64,000 bases of DNA from Paracoccus shandongensis. GTDB lineage: Bacteria; Pseudomonadota; Alphaproteobacteria; Rhodobacterales; Rhodobacteraceae. Location of the stretch: assembly GCF_017315735.1 (NCBI RefSeq), contig NZ_JAFLRK010000012.1, positions 26,857-90,856 on the forward strand, in the 5' to 3' direction. Every line of letters begins with the position of its first letter. Position 1 is the stretch's first letter. Under the pieces are notes generated by a model that was given only the letters and a program-made list of their open reading frames with translations, was not told the origin of the DNA and made no database searches. Below are positions 7,916 to 16,248 of this stretch, one piece after another. Both the position numbers and the translations under genes were made by a program.

Positions 7916-9529
7916 ATGAAAGACCTCAAACCGACCAACTGGACCGGCCGCGACGACGCGATGGTGGAAGCCGCGATCCGCCGGGGTGCCTCGCGCCGGG
8001 AACTGCTCAAGATGCTAATGGCGTCCGGCGTGGCGCTGTCGGCGGGCGGATCCTTGCTGCTGCGCGCGGGCCAGGCGGTGGCGCAAACCCCGGTGACGGG
8101 CGGGCACCTGAAGGCCGCGGGCTGGTCGGCATCGACCGCCGACACGCTGGACCCGGCCAAGGCGTCGCTCTCGACCGACTATACCCGCTGCTGCGCCTTT
8201 TATAACCGCCTGACCTTCCTGGACGAAGGCGGCGTGGTGAAGATGGAGCTGGCCGACACCATCGAGACGACGGACGCCAAGACCTGGCAGATCATCCTGA
8301 AGCCCGGCGTGACCTTCCACGACGGCAAGACCCTGACCGCGTCCGACGTGGTCTGGTCGCTGAAGCGCCACCTGGATCCGGCGGTAGGATCGAAAGCCGC
8401 TGCCATCGCCGAACAGATGGCGGAAATCACCGCCGTGGACGACCGCACCGTCAGCATCGTGCTGGCCGCCGCCAATGCCGACCTGCCCACCATCCTGTCC
8501 TTGCACCACTTCATGATCCTGGCCGAGGGCACGAGCGATTTCAGCAAGGCCAACGGCACCGGCGCCTTTGTCTGCGAGACCTTTGAACCTGGTGTCCGGT
8601 CAATCGGCACGCGCAACCCGAACTATTTCAAGGACAGCGGGCCGTATCTGGACAGCTTTGAATACTTCGCCATCTCGGACAACAACGCGCGCGTCAACGC
8701 GGTCCTGTCGGGCGACATCCACCTGGCCGCCGCGATCAACCCCCGGTCCATGCGCATGGTCGAGGGGCAGGACCACATCACTACCTCGATCTCGACCGGG
8801 GGGAACTACACGAACCTGAACATCCGCCTGGACATGGATCCGGGCAGCAAGGCGGGCTTCGTCGAGGGCATGAAATACCTGATGAACCGCGAGGCCATGG
8901 TGAACGGCGTCCTGCGCGGCTTGGGAGAGGTCGCGAACGACCAGCCCGTCTCGCCCATGGACAAGTATCACAACCCGAACCTGAAACCCCGGCCCTACGA
9001 TCCCGAACAGGCCAAGGCCCTGTTCGAGAAGGCGGGCGTCCTGGGCCAGGCGATCCCCATCGTCACCTCGGATGCGGCGAACTCGGCCATCGACTATGCC
9101 ATGGTCGTCCAGCAGGCGGGCAACGAGGCCGGAATGCCCTTCCAGATCGAGCGCGTGCCCTCGGACGGCTACTGGTCGAACTACTGGCTGAAGGCGCCGA
9201 TCCATTTCGGCAACATCAACCCGCGTCCCACGCCGGACATCCTGTTCTCGCTGCTCTACGCATCCGACGCGCCCTGGAACGAAAGCCAGTACAAGTCCGA
9301 GAAATTCGACGGGATGCTGGTCGAGGCGCGCGGGCTTCTGGACGAGGAAAAGCGCAAGGCGATCTATTGGGAGATGCAGGAGATGGTCGCGAACGAGGCA
9401 GGCACCATCATCCCCGCCTATATTTCCAACGTCGATGCGCATTCGTCCAAGATGAAGGGGATGCGCGCCAACCCTCTGGGCGGCCAGATGGGCTATGCCT
9501 TCGCCGAATACGTCTGGCTGGAGGCCTGA
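7916..9529 (+). CDS. Peptide/opine-type ABC transporter substrate-binding protein (family 5), Tat-exported
   Basis: This 537-residue periplasmic solute-binding protein of family 5 (DppA/OppA) captures the ligand for the importer encoded next. The N-terminus carries a twin-arginine-like signal, ASRRELLKMLMASG, followed by a hydrophobic stretch and an AQA-type cleavage region near residue 57. This suggests export in a folded state. The family fold is seen in the ADTIETTDAKTWQIILKPGV and FHDGKTLTASDVVWSLKRH segments. A GGGAAG box precedes the ATG. A strong stem-loop lies between it and the first permease gene, as often seen after highly expressed binding-protein genes. The ligand is not predictable; amine- or N-acyl-linked compounds fit the neighbours. 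Confidence 0.88.
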   Translation: MKDLKPTNWTGRDDAMVEAAIRRGASRRELLKMLMASGVALSAGGSLLLRAGQAVAQTPVTGGHLKAAGWSASTADTLDPAKASLSTDYTRCCAFYNRLTFLDEGGVVKMELADTIETTDAKTWQIILKPGVTFHDGKTLTASDVVWSLKRHLDPAVGSKAAAIAEQMAEITAVDDRTVSIVLAAANADLPTILSLHHFMILAEGTSDFSKANGTGAFVCETFEPGVRSIGTRNPNYFKDSGPYLDSFEYFAISDNNARVNAVLSGDIHLAAAINPRSMRMVEGQDHITTSISTGGNYTNLNIRLDMDPGSKAGFVEGMKYLMNREAMVNGVLRGLGEVANDQPVSPMDKYHNPNLKPRPYDPEQAKALFEKAGVLGQAIPIVTSDAANSAIDYAMVVQQAGNEAGMPFQIERVPSDGYWSNYWLKAPIHFGNINPRPTPDILFSLLYASDAPWNESQYKSEKFDGMLVEARGLLDEEKRKAIYWEMQEMVANEAGTIIPAYISNVDAHSSKMKGMRANPLGGQMGYAFAEYVWLEA

Positions 9530-9537
9530 TGCCACGA

Positions 9538-9560
9538 CCCCGCGCAAGGACTGCGCGGGG
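9538..9560. other. Intercistronic stem-loop after binding-protein gene
   Basis: CCCCGCGCA pairs perfectly with TGCGCGGGG around a 5-base loop, starting 9 bp after the binding-protein stop and ending 26 bp before the permease start. With no T-tract, it probably acts as an mRNA 3'-end stabiliser or partial terminator, setting binding protein above permease in amount. Confidence 0.55.
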
Positions 9561-9586
9561 CACCCTTCCCTGATCGGAGATGCGCC

Positions 9587-10546
9587 ATGCTGCGTTCCGC
9601 AACCACATGGATCCTGGTCGGCCAGCGGCTTGGCATCGCGCTGGTCACGCTGCTGATCGTGTCCTTCGCGGTGTTCTTCGCGACCGAGCTTCTGCCCGGC
9701 GACGTGGCCGAAATCCTGCTGGGCCAGGCCGCCACGCCCGAGGCCGTGGCCGGCCTGCGCACCGCCATGGGCCTGGACGAACCGGCGATCTGGCGCTTCC
9801 TGTCCTGGCTGGGCGGGCTGACGCAGGGCGACCTGGGCATGTCCTATGTCAACAGGATGGCGGTCGCGGACCTGCTGTCGGGGCGGCTGGCCAATACGCT
9901 GCGGCTGGCGGGGATCGTGACGCTGGTCTGCGTGCCGGTCGCGCTGTGTCTGGGCATCGCCGCCGCGATGTGGCGCGGATCCTGGCTGGACCGGCTGGTG
10001 TCGGTGCTGACGATCTCGGTGATCTCGGTGCCGGAATTCATGGTGGCGACGCTGGCGGTGCTGGTCTTCGCCGTCTGGCTGGACTGGCTGCCCGCGCTGT
10101 CCTTCGGCGTGAATGTGGACAGCATCGGTGACATGCTGCGCGCCTATGCGATGCCGGTCATATCCTTGTCCTTCGTGGTCTCGGCCCAGATGATCCGCAT
10201 GACGCGGGCCGCCGTGATCGAGACGATCAACACGCCCTATGTCGAAATGGCGCTGCTGAAGGGCGCGTCCCGCACGCGGATGGTGCTGGGCCACGCGCTG
10301 CCCAACGCCCTTGGCCCCATAGCCAATGCGGTGGCGCTGTCGCTGTCCTATCTGGTCGGCGGCGTGATCATCGTGGAAACCGTTTTCAACTATCCGGGCG
10401 TGGCCAAGCTGATGGTCGATGCTGTGTCCACCCGCGACCTGCCCCTGATCCAAAGCTGCGCGATGATCTTCTGCATCAGCTATCTGGCTCTGATCACGCT
10501 GGCCGACATGATCGCCCTTCTCTCAAACCCGAGGTTGCGCCGTTGA
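9587..10546 (+). CDS. dppB: ABC transporter permease, DppB/OppB-like
   Basis: This 319-residue inner-membrane permease has about six transmembrane segments. The first is near residues 10-30 (IALVTLLIVSFAVFFATELLPGD, the typical DppB opening). The EAA loop is seen in EMALLKGASRTRMVLGHALP. It forms the translocation pore with the next gene product and is driven by the fused ATPase. The last codons overlap the next gene's start (TGATG). Symbol given by homology; the transported compound is unknown. Confidence 0.87.
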   Translation: MLRSATTWILVGQRLGIALVTLLIVSFAVFFATELLPGDVAEILLGQAATPEAVAGLRTAMGLDEPAIWRFLSWLGGLTQGDLGMSYVNRMAVADLLSGRLANTLRLAGIVTLVCVPVALCLGIAAAMWRGSWLDRLVSVLTISVISVPEFMVATLAVLVFAVWLDWLPALSFGVNVDSIGDMLRAYAMPVISLSFVVSAQMIRMTRAAVIETINTPYVEMALLKGASRTRMVLGHALPNALGPIANAVALSLSYLVGGVIIVETVFNYPGVAKLMVDAVSTRDLPLIQSCAMIFCISYLALITLADMIALLSNPRLRR

Positions 10547-11394
10547 TGTCCCTTGCCCTGCGCCTTCCGACCCCGGCCCGGCTGGGATATTCCTTCAACC
10601 GCGTGGGCCGCCTGGGCCTGGCGGTGATCCTGTTCTGGGCGGTGATCGCGGTCATCGGCCCCTGGATCGCCCCCTATCCGCCCGGCGACATGGTCGATTA
10701 CGATTACTTCGGCCCCATGAGCCAGCAGTTCTGGCTGGGCAGCGACTATCTGGGCCGCGATATCCTGTCCCGCATCATCATGGGCACGCGCTATACCGTG
10801 GGCATCGCTCTGGCCGCCGTGATCCTGGCCTGCGCGGGCGGGGTGATCCTGGGCATGATCGCAGCGGTGGTCGGCGGCTGGTTCGACACCCTGCTGTCGC
10901 GGTTCCTGGACGCCTTCAACGGCATCCCGCACCTGCTGTTCGGGCTGGTGGTGGTGGCCGCCGTCGGATCCTCGATCCCGGTGCTGATCCTGACGCTGGC
11001 GGCGATGTATCTGCCCGGATCCTATCGCTTTGCCCGCGCGCTGGCCGTCAACGTCAACACCATGGATTTCGTCACCGTGGCCCGCGCCCGGGGCGAGGGC
11101 TTCGGCCACATCATCGGGCGAGAGATCCTGCCCAACATCCTCGGCCCCGTGCTGGCCGACCTGGGGCTGCGCTTTGTCTTCATCGTGCTGGTCCTGTCGG
11201 GCCTGTCCTTCCTGGGCCTTGGCGTGCAGCCGCCCAATGCCGACTGGGGTGCGCTGGTGCGCGAGAACATCGAGGGGCTGTCGCTGGGCGCGCCTGCGGT
11301 GATCTTTCCGTCGATCGCCATCGCCTCGCTGACCATCTCGGTCAACCTGTTCATCGACAACCTGCCCACGCGCATCAGGGACCGGAGCGAATGA
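10546..11394 (+). CDS. dppC: ABC transporter permease, DppC/OppC-like
   Basis: This 282-residue second permease is of the DppC type, with an N-terminal membrane anchor (LAVILFWAVIAVIGPWIAPYP) and five later membrane segments. The EAA motif lies in FVTVARARGEGFGHIIGREILP. LGTDYLGRDI-like LGSDYLGRDILSRIIMG is the signature of this subunit. The ATG at 10546 overlaps the dppB stop; a TTG one codon upstream is a less likely start. It ends with an ATGA overlap into the ATPase gene. Confidence 0.87.
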   Translation: MSLALRLPTPARLGYSFNRVGRLGLAVILFWAVIAVIGPWIAPYPPGDMVDYDYFGPMSQQFWLGSDYLGRDILSRIIMGTRYTVGIALAAVILACAGGVILGMIAAVVGGWFDTLLSRFLDAFNGIPHLLFGLVVVAAVGSSIPVLILTLAAMYLPGSYRFARALAVNVNTMDFVTVARARGEGFGHIIGREILPNILGPVLADLGLRFVFIVLVLSGLSFLGLGVQPPNADWGALVRENIEGLSLGAPAVIFPSIAIASLTISVNLFIDNLPTRIRDRSE

Positions 11395-13049
11395 TGGACC
11401 AGCCGCTTGTTTCCGTCCGCGACCTGAAGATCGGCGCGAAAACCGACTCGGGCCGCGATGTCGAGATCATCAAGGGTGTCAGCTTCGACATCGCGCCCGG
11501 GGAAATCCTGGCCCTGATCGGCGAAAGCGGGTCGGGCAAGACCACCATCGCCCTGTCGCTGATGGGCCACACGCGGCCTGGCTGCAAGATCCATGCAGGC
11601 CACATCCGCGTGGGCCGCCGCGACGTGACGGCCATGTCCGAACGCCAGCGCGCCGCCATGCGCGGGACCGAGGTGTCATACGTCCCGCAATCGGCGGCGG
11701 CGGCCTTCAACCCTGCCAAGCGCATCATGGACCAGGTGGTGGAAATCACCGCCATCCACAAGCTGATGCCGCGCCCTCAGGCCGAAGCCAAGGCCCGCCA
11801 GCTGTTCCGCGCCCTGGCGCTGCCCGACCCGGACCATATCGGCAGCCGCTATCCGCACCAGGTCTCGGGCGGGCAGTTGCAGCGGCTGTCGGCGGCCATG
11901 GCGCTGATCGGGGATCCGGCGCTGGTGATCTTTGACGAACCCACCACCGCGCTGGACGTGACCACCCAGATCGAGGTTCTGCGCGCCTTCAAGTCGGTCA
12001 TGGACAAGGGCGCCATGGCGGGCGTCTATGTCAGCCACGACCTGGCCGTGGTGGCCCAGATCGCCGACCGCATCATCGTCCTGAAGAACGGCGTGGTGCA
12101 GGAGGAAGGCCCGACCGAACAGATCCTGCACGCGCCGGCGCATCCCTATACCCGCCAGCTTCTGGACGCCTTCGAGCCCGTGCCGCATGTCCCCGAGGCC
12201 CAGGCCGGGACACGAGAGCCGATCCTTCAGGTGCAGAACCTCTGCGCGGGCTATGGCGCGATCCGCGACGGCGTGCCTGCGGCGAGGATCCTGGAAGATG
12301 TCAGCTTCCGGCTGGAACGGGGCCGCAACCTGGGCGTGATCGGGGAATCGGGATCGGGCAAATCCACCCTGGCCCGCGCCATCGCCGGGATCCTGCCCGC
12401 CTATCGAGGCAACCTGCTGCTGGACGGCAAGGAACTGGCGCCCTCGCTGTCGGACCGCAGCAAGGACGAGTTGCGCCGCGCCCAGATCGTTTTCCAACTG
12501 GCCGACACCGCGCTGAACCCCGCCCAATCCATCGAGGCGATCCTGGCCCGCCCCCTGACCTTCTATCACGGCATGTCAGGGGCTGCGCGCAGCAAGCGGG
12601 TGATCGAGCTTCTGGACATGGTGCGCCTGCCCGGCCAACTGCGCCACCGCCTGCCATCGGAACTGTCGGGCGGGCAGAAGCAGCGCGTGAATCTGGCCCG
12701 CGCGCTGGCCGCCGAACCGGACCTGATCCTGTGCGACGAGATCACCTCGGCGCTGGACACGGTGGTGGCGGCGGCGATCCTGGACCTGCTCAAGGAACTG
12801 CAGCGCGAGTTGAACCTGTCCTACATGTTCATCAGCCATGACCTGTCCACGGTCGAGGCGATCTGCGACGAGGTTCTGGTGATGCTGAAGGGCCGCGTGG
12901 TCGAGGCCCTGCCCGCCGCCCGCATGTCCACGGACGCGACCCATCCCTATTCCCGGCTGCTGATCGGCTCGATCCCCAAGCTGGACACCGGCTGGCTGAA
13001 GGGGCTGGAACAGGATCCGGCGCTGCTGGCGCAATTCGCAGGGCGGTAG
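11391..13049 (+). CDS. Fused double ATPase of the peptide-type ABC importer (DppD-DppF)
   Basis: These 552 residues hold two complete ABC domains, equivalent to DppD and DppF in one chain. Domain 1 has Walker A GESGSGKTT, signature VSGGQLQRL and Walker B LVIFDEPTTALD. Domain 2 has Walker A GESGSGKST, signature LSGGQKQRV and Walker B LILCDEITSALD, where Ile replaces the usual Pro after DE. Oligopeptide-type C-terminal extensions (HPYTRQLLDAF and HPYSRLLIGSIP) follow each domain. ATGA overlap with dppC. It powers import through the two permeases. The gene ends directly in a stem-loop shared with the convergent Lrp gene. Confidence 0.9.
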   Translation: MMDQPLVSVRDLKIGAKTDSGRDVEIIKGVSFDIAPGEILALIGESGSGKTTIALSLMGHTRPGCKIHAGHIRVGRRDVTAMSERQRAAMRGTEVSYVPQSAAAAFNPAKRIMDQVVEITAIHKLMPRPQAEAKARQLFRALALPDPDHIGSRYPHQVSGGQLQRLSAAMALIGDPALVIFDEPTTALDVTTQIEVLRAFKSVMDKGAMAGVYVSHDLAVVAQIADRIIVLKNGVVQEEGPTEQILHAPAHPYTRQLLDAFEPVPHVPEAQAGTREPILQVQNLCAGYGAIRDGVPAARILEDVSFRLERGRNLGVIGESGSGKSTLARAIAGILPAYRGNLLLDGKELAPSLSDRSKDELRRAQIVFQLADTALNPAQSIEAILARPLTFYHGMSGAARSKRVIELLDMVRLPGQLRHRLPSELSGGQKQRVNLARALAAEPDLILCDEITSALDTVVAAAILDLLKELQRELNLSYMFISHDLSTVEAICDEVLVMLKGRVVEALPAARMSTDATHPYSRLLIGSIPKLDTGWLKGLEQDPALLAQFAGR

Positions 13050-13073
13050 GGTGGGGTTTCACTCCACCCCACC
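13049..13073. terminator. Bidirectional terminator-like stem-loop, copy 1 of 3
   Basis: GGTGGGG (13050-13056) pairs with CCCCACC (13067-13073) between the convergent ATPase and Lrp genes, beginning on the ATPase stop codon. The TTTC in the loop and flanking sequence match two other copies near 26935-26985 and 50818-50840. Confidence 0.6.
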
Positions 13074-13077
13074 ATGA

Positions 13078-13572
13078 TCATCCCCGATCCGCGAACAGCC
13101 GCGTCAACGGGATCTGGTTCTTCACAAACGGCGTCTTGATAACCACGAAGCTGAAATACTTGTCCACGCCCACGTCGCGGTCGATCAGCGCCTCGATGAT
13201 GTTCTGGTAATCCACGATCCCCGCCGTCACGAACTTCGCCAGGTAGTCGTAGCCGCCCGAGACCAGGTGGCATTCGATGCAGCTGTCGATCCGCTCCAGC
13301 GCCTCTTGGAAGCGCGCGAAATCGGGCGGGCGGTGGTTCTTCAGCGTGAATTCGGTAAAGACGGTCAGCGTCTCGCCCAGCTTGGCCACGTTGATTTGCG
13401 CGCTGTATCCGGTGATATAGCCCGCCTGCTGCAGCTTCTTCACGCGCATCAGGCACGGGGACGGGGACAGCGCTACCAGATCGGCAAGCTCGACATTGGT
13501 GATCCGCCCGTTCTTCTGCAATTCGGCCAGGATCTTCACGTCGATGCGATCCAGTTTGAGAGGCGGTGTCAT
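13078..13572 (-). CDS. Lrp/AsnC family transcriptional regulator
   Basis: This 164-residue Lrp/AsnC regulator has an N-terminal winged helix-turn-helix (about residues 5-60). It begins KLDRIDVKILAELQKNGRIT, with SPSPCLMRVKKLQQAGYI as recognition helix and wing. A C-terminal RAM ligand-binding domain follows (IDSCIECHLVSGGYDYLAKF). The start ATG at 13572 follows AAGGAAGGGA. It is divergent from the FAD oxidase at 13728 and convergent with the ABC importer. Such local Lrp paralogs usually sense an amino acid and control the neighbouring catabolic gene, here most plausibly the FAD oxidase. Confidence 0.9.
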   Translation of the reverse strand: MTPPLKLDRIDVKILAELQKNGRITNVELADLVALSPSPCLMRVKKLQQAGYITGYSAQINVAKLGETLTVFTEFTLKNHRPPDFARFQEALERIDSCIECHLVSGGYDYLAKFVTAGIVDYQNIIEALIDRDVGVDKYFSFVVIKTPFVKNQIPLTRLFADRG

Positions 13573-13604
13573 CAGCCCATCCCTTCCTTTTTGGGTTCCT
13601 TCTG

Positions 13605-13641
13605 CTGCAATTCGGCCCCGCTGCCAACCACCTGCAATTCG
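13605..13641. promoter_or_regulatory. Repeated CTGCAATTCG elements upstream of the Lrp gene
   Basis: CTGCAATTCG occurs at 13605-13614 and 13632-13641 (27 bp apart) between the Lrp gene and the divergent FAD oxidase. A third copy lies at 13516-13525 inside the Lrp coding start. They are candidate Lrp-family operator half-sites, an inference from position and repetition only. Confidence 0.35.
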
Positions 13642-13727
13642 ACAGGAAATGCCGTCACCGCGACGTGATGCGGCAGATGCGGCTGGCACGCCGCCGCTAG
13701 CCTGCCCCTATACGACCGGAGAACCCC

Positions 13728-15053
13728 ATGCCCGCCCCCCTGCTACACATCCAGACCGCCCCCGACCTGCCGCCCCGTGCCGATTGCGTGGTGATCGGCG
13801 GCGGCATCGTCGGGGTTTCCGCCGCCTATTGGCTGGCCCGTGCGGGGCAAAGGGTGGTGCTTCTGGAAAAGGGCCGGATCGGGGCCGAACAGTCCAGCCG
13901 CAACTGGGGCTGGTGCCGCCAACAGAACCGCGACGCGCGCGAACTGCCCTTGTCCACCCGCAGCCTGGATTTGTGGGACATCATGACCGCCGATCTTGGC
14001 CCCGGCCTGGGCTTCCGCCGCTGCGGGCTGTTGTATCTGACCGATGACCCGGCGGAACTGGAAGGCTGGGCCGCCTGGGGCCGCTTTGCGCGCACTGAAG
14101 GGATCGACACCCGGATGCTGTCCGCCTCCGAGGCCGCTGAGCGCGGCCGCGCCACCGGAAAACCCTGGTTGGGCGGCGTCTGGTCGCCCACCGACGGCAT
14201 CGCCGATCCGGCCAGCGCCGCGCCGCTGATCGCGCAGGGCATCGTCAGGCATGGCGGCCATGTGATCCAGTCCTGCACCGCGCGCGGGTTGGAACTGGAA
14301 GGCGGCCGCGTGGCGGGGGTCGTGACGGAACGCGGCACGGTCCGCACCGGCACGGTGGTCATGGCGGGCGGAGCCTGGGCGGGCAGCTTCCTGCACCAGC
14401 TGGGGGTGGCCTTCCCGCAGGCCTCGGTCCGCAGCTCGATCCTGTCGGTGATGCCGGGCGCGCAGGGCCTGCCCGATGCGCTGCACACCGCCGCCGTATC
14501 CGCCACGCGGCGGGGCGACGGGGGCCATACGCTGGCGATCTCGGGGCGGGCGAATGTGGACCTGACGCCGGGGATGATGGCGGGGGCGCGGCACTTCCTG
14601 CCGATGTTCGCCAAACGCTGGCGCGCGCTGCGGCCCGGGGGGCTGCAAGGCTGGGCGGCGGGGTTCGAGACGCGCAAGACCTGGGCGCTGGACCGCGAGA
14701 CGCCGATGGAGCGGATGCGAATCCTCGACCCCCGCCCCTCGAAGGCCTTGGTAAGCGAAACCCTGGCCCGCGCCCGCCGCCTGCTGCCCGCGCTGCGCGA
14801 CATTCCCGTGCAGGCAGCCTGGGCGGGCTTCATCGACAGCACGCCCGACGGGGTGCCGGTGATCGACGCCGATTGCGGGGTGCCCGGGCTGGTGCTGGCG
14901 GCGGGGCTGTCGGGCCATGGCTTCGGGATCGGGCCGGGAGTCGGGCATCTGGTGGCCGACATGATCATGGGCCGCACGCCGATCACCGAGGTCGCTCAAT
15001 ACCGGCTGGACCGCTTCAAGGGCAGCCAATGGGGCAAGGTCGCGAAGTTCTGA
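13728..15053 (+). CDS. FAD-dependent oxidoreductase, D-amino acid/glycine oxidase family
   Basis: This 441-residue flavoprotein of the DadA/SoxB superfamily carries the FAD motif VVIGGGIVGVSAAYWLARAG near residues 21-40. GAEQSSRNWGWCRQQNRD is the region where related enzymes position or attach flavin. The C-terminal GLSGHGFGIGPGVGHLVADMI motif binds flavin and substrate. It oxidises a secondary or D-amine to an imine, passing electrons to oxygen or the quinone pool. It is divergent from the Lrp gene, which may regulate it, and convergent with a second FAD oxidase only 2 bp away. Confidence 0.85.
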   Translation: MPAPLLHIQTAPDLPPRADCVVIGGGIVGVSAAYWLARAGQRVVLLEKGRIGAEQSSRNWGWCRQQNRDARELPLSTRSLDLWDIMTADLGPGLGFRRCGLLYLTDDPAELEGWAAWGRFARTEGIDTRMLSASEAAERGRATGKPWLGGVWSPTDGIADPASAAPLIAQGIVRHGGHVIQSCTARGLELEGGRVAGVVTERGTVRTGTVVMAGGAWAGSFLHQLGVAFPQASVRSSILSVMPGAQGLPDALHTAAVSATRRGDGGHTLAISGRANVDLTPGMMAGARHFLPMFAKRWRALRPGGLQGWAAGFETRKTWALDRETPMERMRILDPRPSKALVSETLARARRLLPALRDIPVQAAWAGFIDSTPDGVPVIDADCGVPGLVLAAGLSGHGFGIGPGVGHLVADMIMGRTPITEVAQYRLDRFKGSQWGKVAKF

Positions 15054-15055
15054 CC

Positions 15056-16150
15056 TCATGCGGCAAAGCGCCCGATGCGGAAATCCTCCAGCGGCGTTTC
15101 GCAGGCACCCGTGGCGACCAGTTCCGCCATCGCATCGCCCACGCCCGGCCCCAACTGGAAGCCGTGGCCGCAGAACCCGAAGGCGTGGAACAGACCCGGC
15201 GTGGTGGCGGATGGTCCCATGACGGGCAGCCCGTCGCGGACATAGCCCTCGGCCCCCGACCATTGGCGGATGACGGCCATATGGCGCAGCGCGGGCACCA
15301 GCCGGACCACGGCGCGCAACTGCTGGGGCAGGCGCGCGGGGTCGGCATGGGCGCGGCCATCCGCCCCGACTGCCACCCGGTCCACCGCGCCGCCGAACAC
15401 CACGTTGCCGCGTTCCACCTGCCGCAGATAGGCGCCGTGATCGGCGGACCAGACGCCTACCACCGGCAGGATGCGGTGCGGCAGGGGTTCCGTCACGCCC
15501 ATCTGCGGGCCGCAAACGTCAAGCGGCACCGCTTCCCCGAACCGCGCGGCCAGCGCCGCGCCATGATGGCCCGCGCAGTTGACCAGCCGCTCGGCATGAA
15601 ACGTCCCGCGCGATGTTTCCACCGTGAAGCCCGGCGCGATCTTCAGCACCTGCGCCTGGTCCACCACCTGCGCCCCCGCCCGTGCGGCGGCCTCGGCAAA
15701 GGCGGGCGCGATCAGGCGCGGGTTGGCCGACCCGTCCTGCGGCGAAAAGGATGCGGCGATGGCATCCGGCCCGAGACCCGGAAAGCGTTGCCGGATCTCG
15801 TTCGGGCCAAGCTCCTCAAGTTCTAGCCCCCAGGGGCGGGCGGCGGCGGCAAAGCGGCGCATCAGGGCCAGGCCTTCAGTGTCGAAGATCAGCCGCAGAT
15901 GCCCCGTCGCGCGGAATTCCACGTCGCGGCCCAGCAGCGCATGAAGCCGGTGCCACAAGGCCAGCGACCGATGCGCCAGCGGCAGTTGCGGCAGATACCG
16001 CCCGCTGCGGCGGATATTGCCGAACGAGGCGACCGTCGCCCCCGCGCCGATCCGCCCCTGGTCGATCAGCGTGACGGCGACCCCCCGGCGCGCCAGGAAG
16101 AAGGCCGTCGCGCTGCCCATCAACCCGCCGCCCAGAACGATCACCGACAT
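15056..16150 (-). CDS. FAD-dependent oxidoreductase, HcnC/SoxB-like
   Basis: This 364-residue D-amino-acid-oxidase-type flavoprotein has the FAD loop VLGGGLMGSATAFFLARRG at residues 4-22. GAGATVASFGNIRRSGRY follows, and the C-terminus is GFCGHGFQLGPGVGDAMAEL. The length and features resemble the catalytic subunit of opine- or HCN-synthase-type dehydrogenases (HcnC/OoxB). The partner-like genes (ferredoxin and HcnB-like flavoprotein) lie 5 kb away at 21210-22831, so it may be the third subunit. It is divergent from the LysR at 16249 over a 98-bp region with a LysR box, so it is probably the target of that regulator. Confidence 0.8.
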   Translation of the reverse strand: MSVIVLGGGLMGSATAFFLARRGVAVTLIDQGRIGAGATVASFGNIRRSGRYLPQLPLAHRSLALWHRLHALLGRDVEFRATGHLRLIFDTEGLALMRRFAAAARPWGLELEELGPNEIRQRFPGLGPDAIAASFSPQDGSANPRLIAPAFAEAAARAGAQVVDQAQVLKIAPGFTVETSRGTFHAERLVNCAGHHGAALAARFGEAVPLDVCGPQMGVTEPLPHRILPVVGVWSADHGAYLRQVERGNVVFGGAVDRVAVGADGRAHADPARLPQQLRAVVRLVPALRHMAVIRQWSGAEGYVRDGLPVMGPSATTPGLFHAFGFCGHGFQLGPGVGDAMAELVATGACETPLEDFRIGRFAA

Positions 16151-16222
16151 GCCGCCTCTCCCTGATCTTGCCCCATCGAACGTCCGGGGGCATGAAGGGT
16201 CAAGGACGGGTTCTTGGGTGAA

Positions 16223-16241
16223 CCATAAGCCAAACCTATGG
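16223..16241. promoter_or_regulatory. LysR-type T-N11-A operator
   Basis: CCATA (16223-16227) and TATGG (16237-16241) form a perfect interrupted dyad that contains T16226-N11-A16238, the classic LysR box. It lies 7 bp before the LysR ATG and between the divergent LysR and FAD oxidase genes, as expected for autoregulation plus control of the divergent gene. Confidence 0.6.
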
Positions 16242-16248
16242 GGTGACG

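Noticed and set aside
13743..15515. Long minus-strand frame of about 590 codons
   Set aside because: It is antisense to a clear FAD oxidase gene, has no recognisable domain and is rich in Arg, Gly and Ala from complementary codons.
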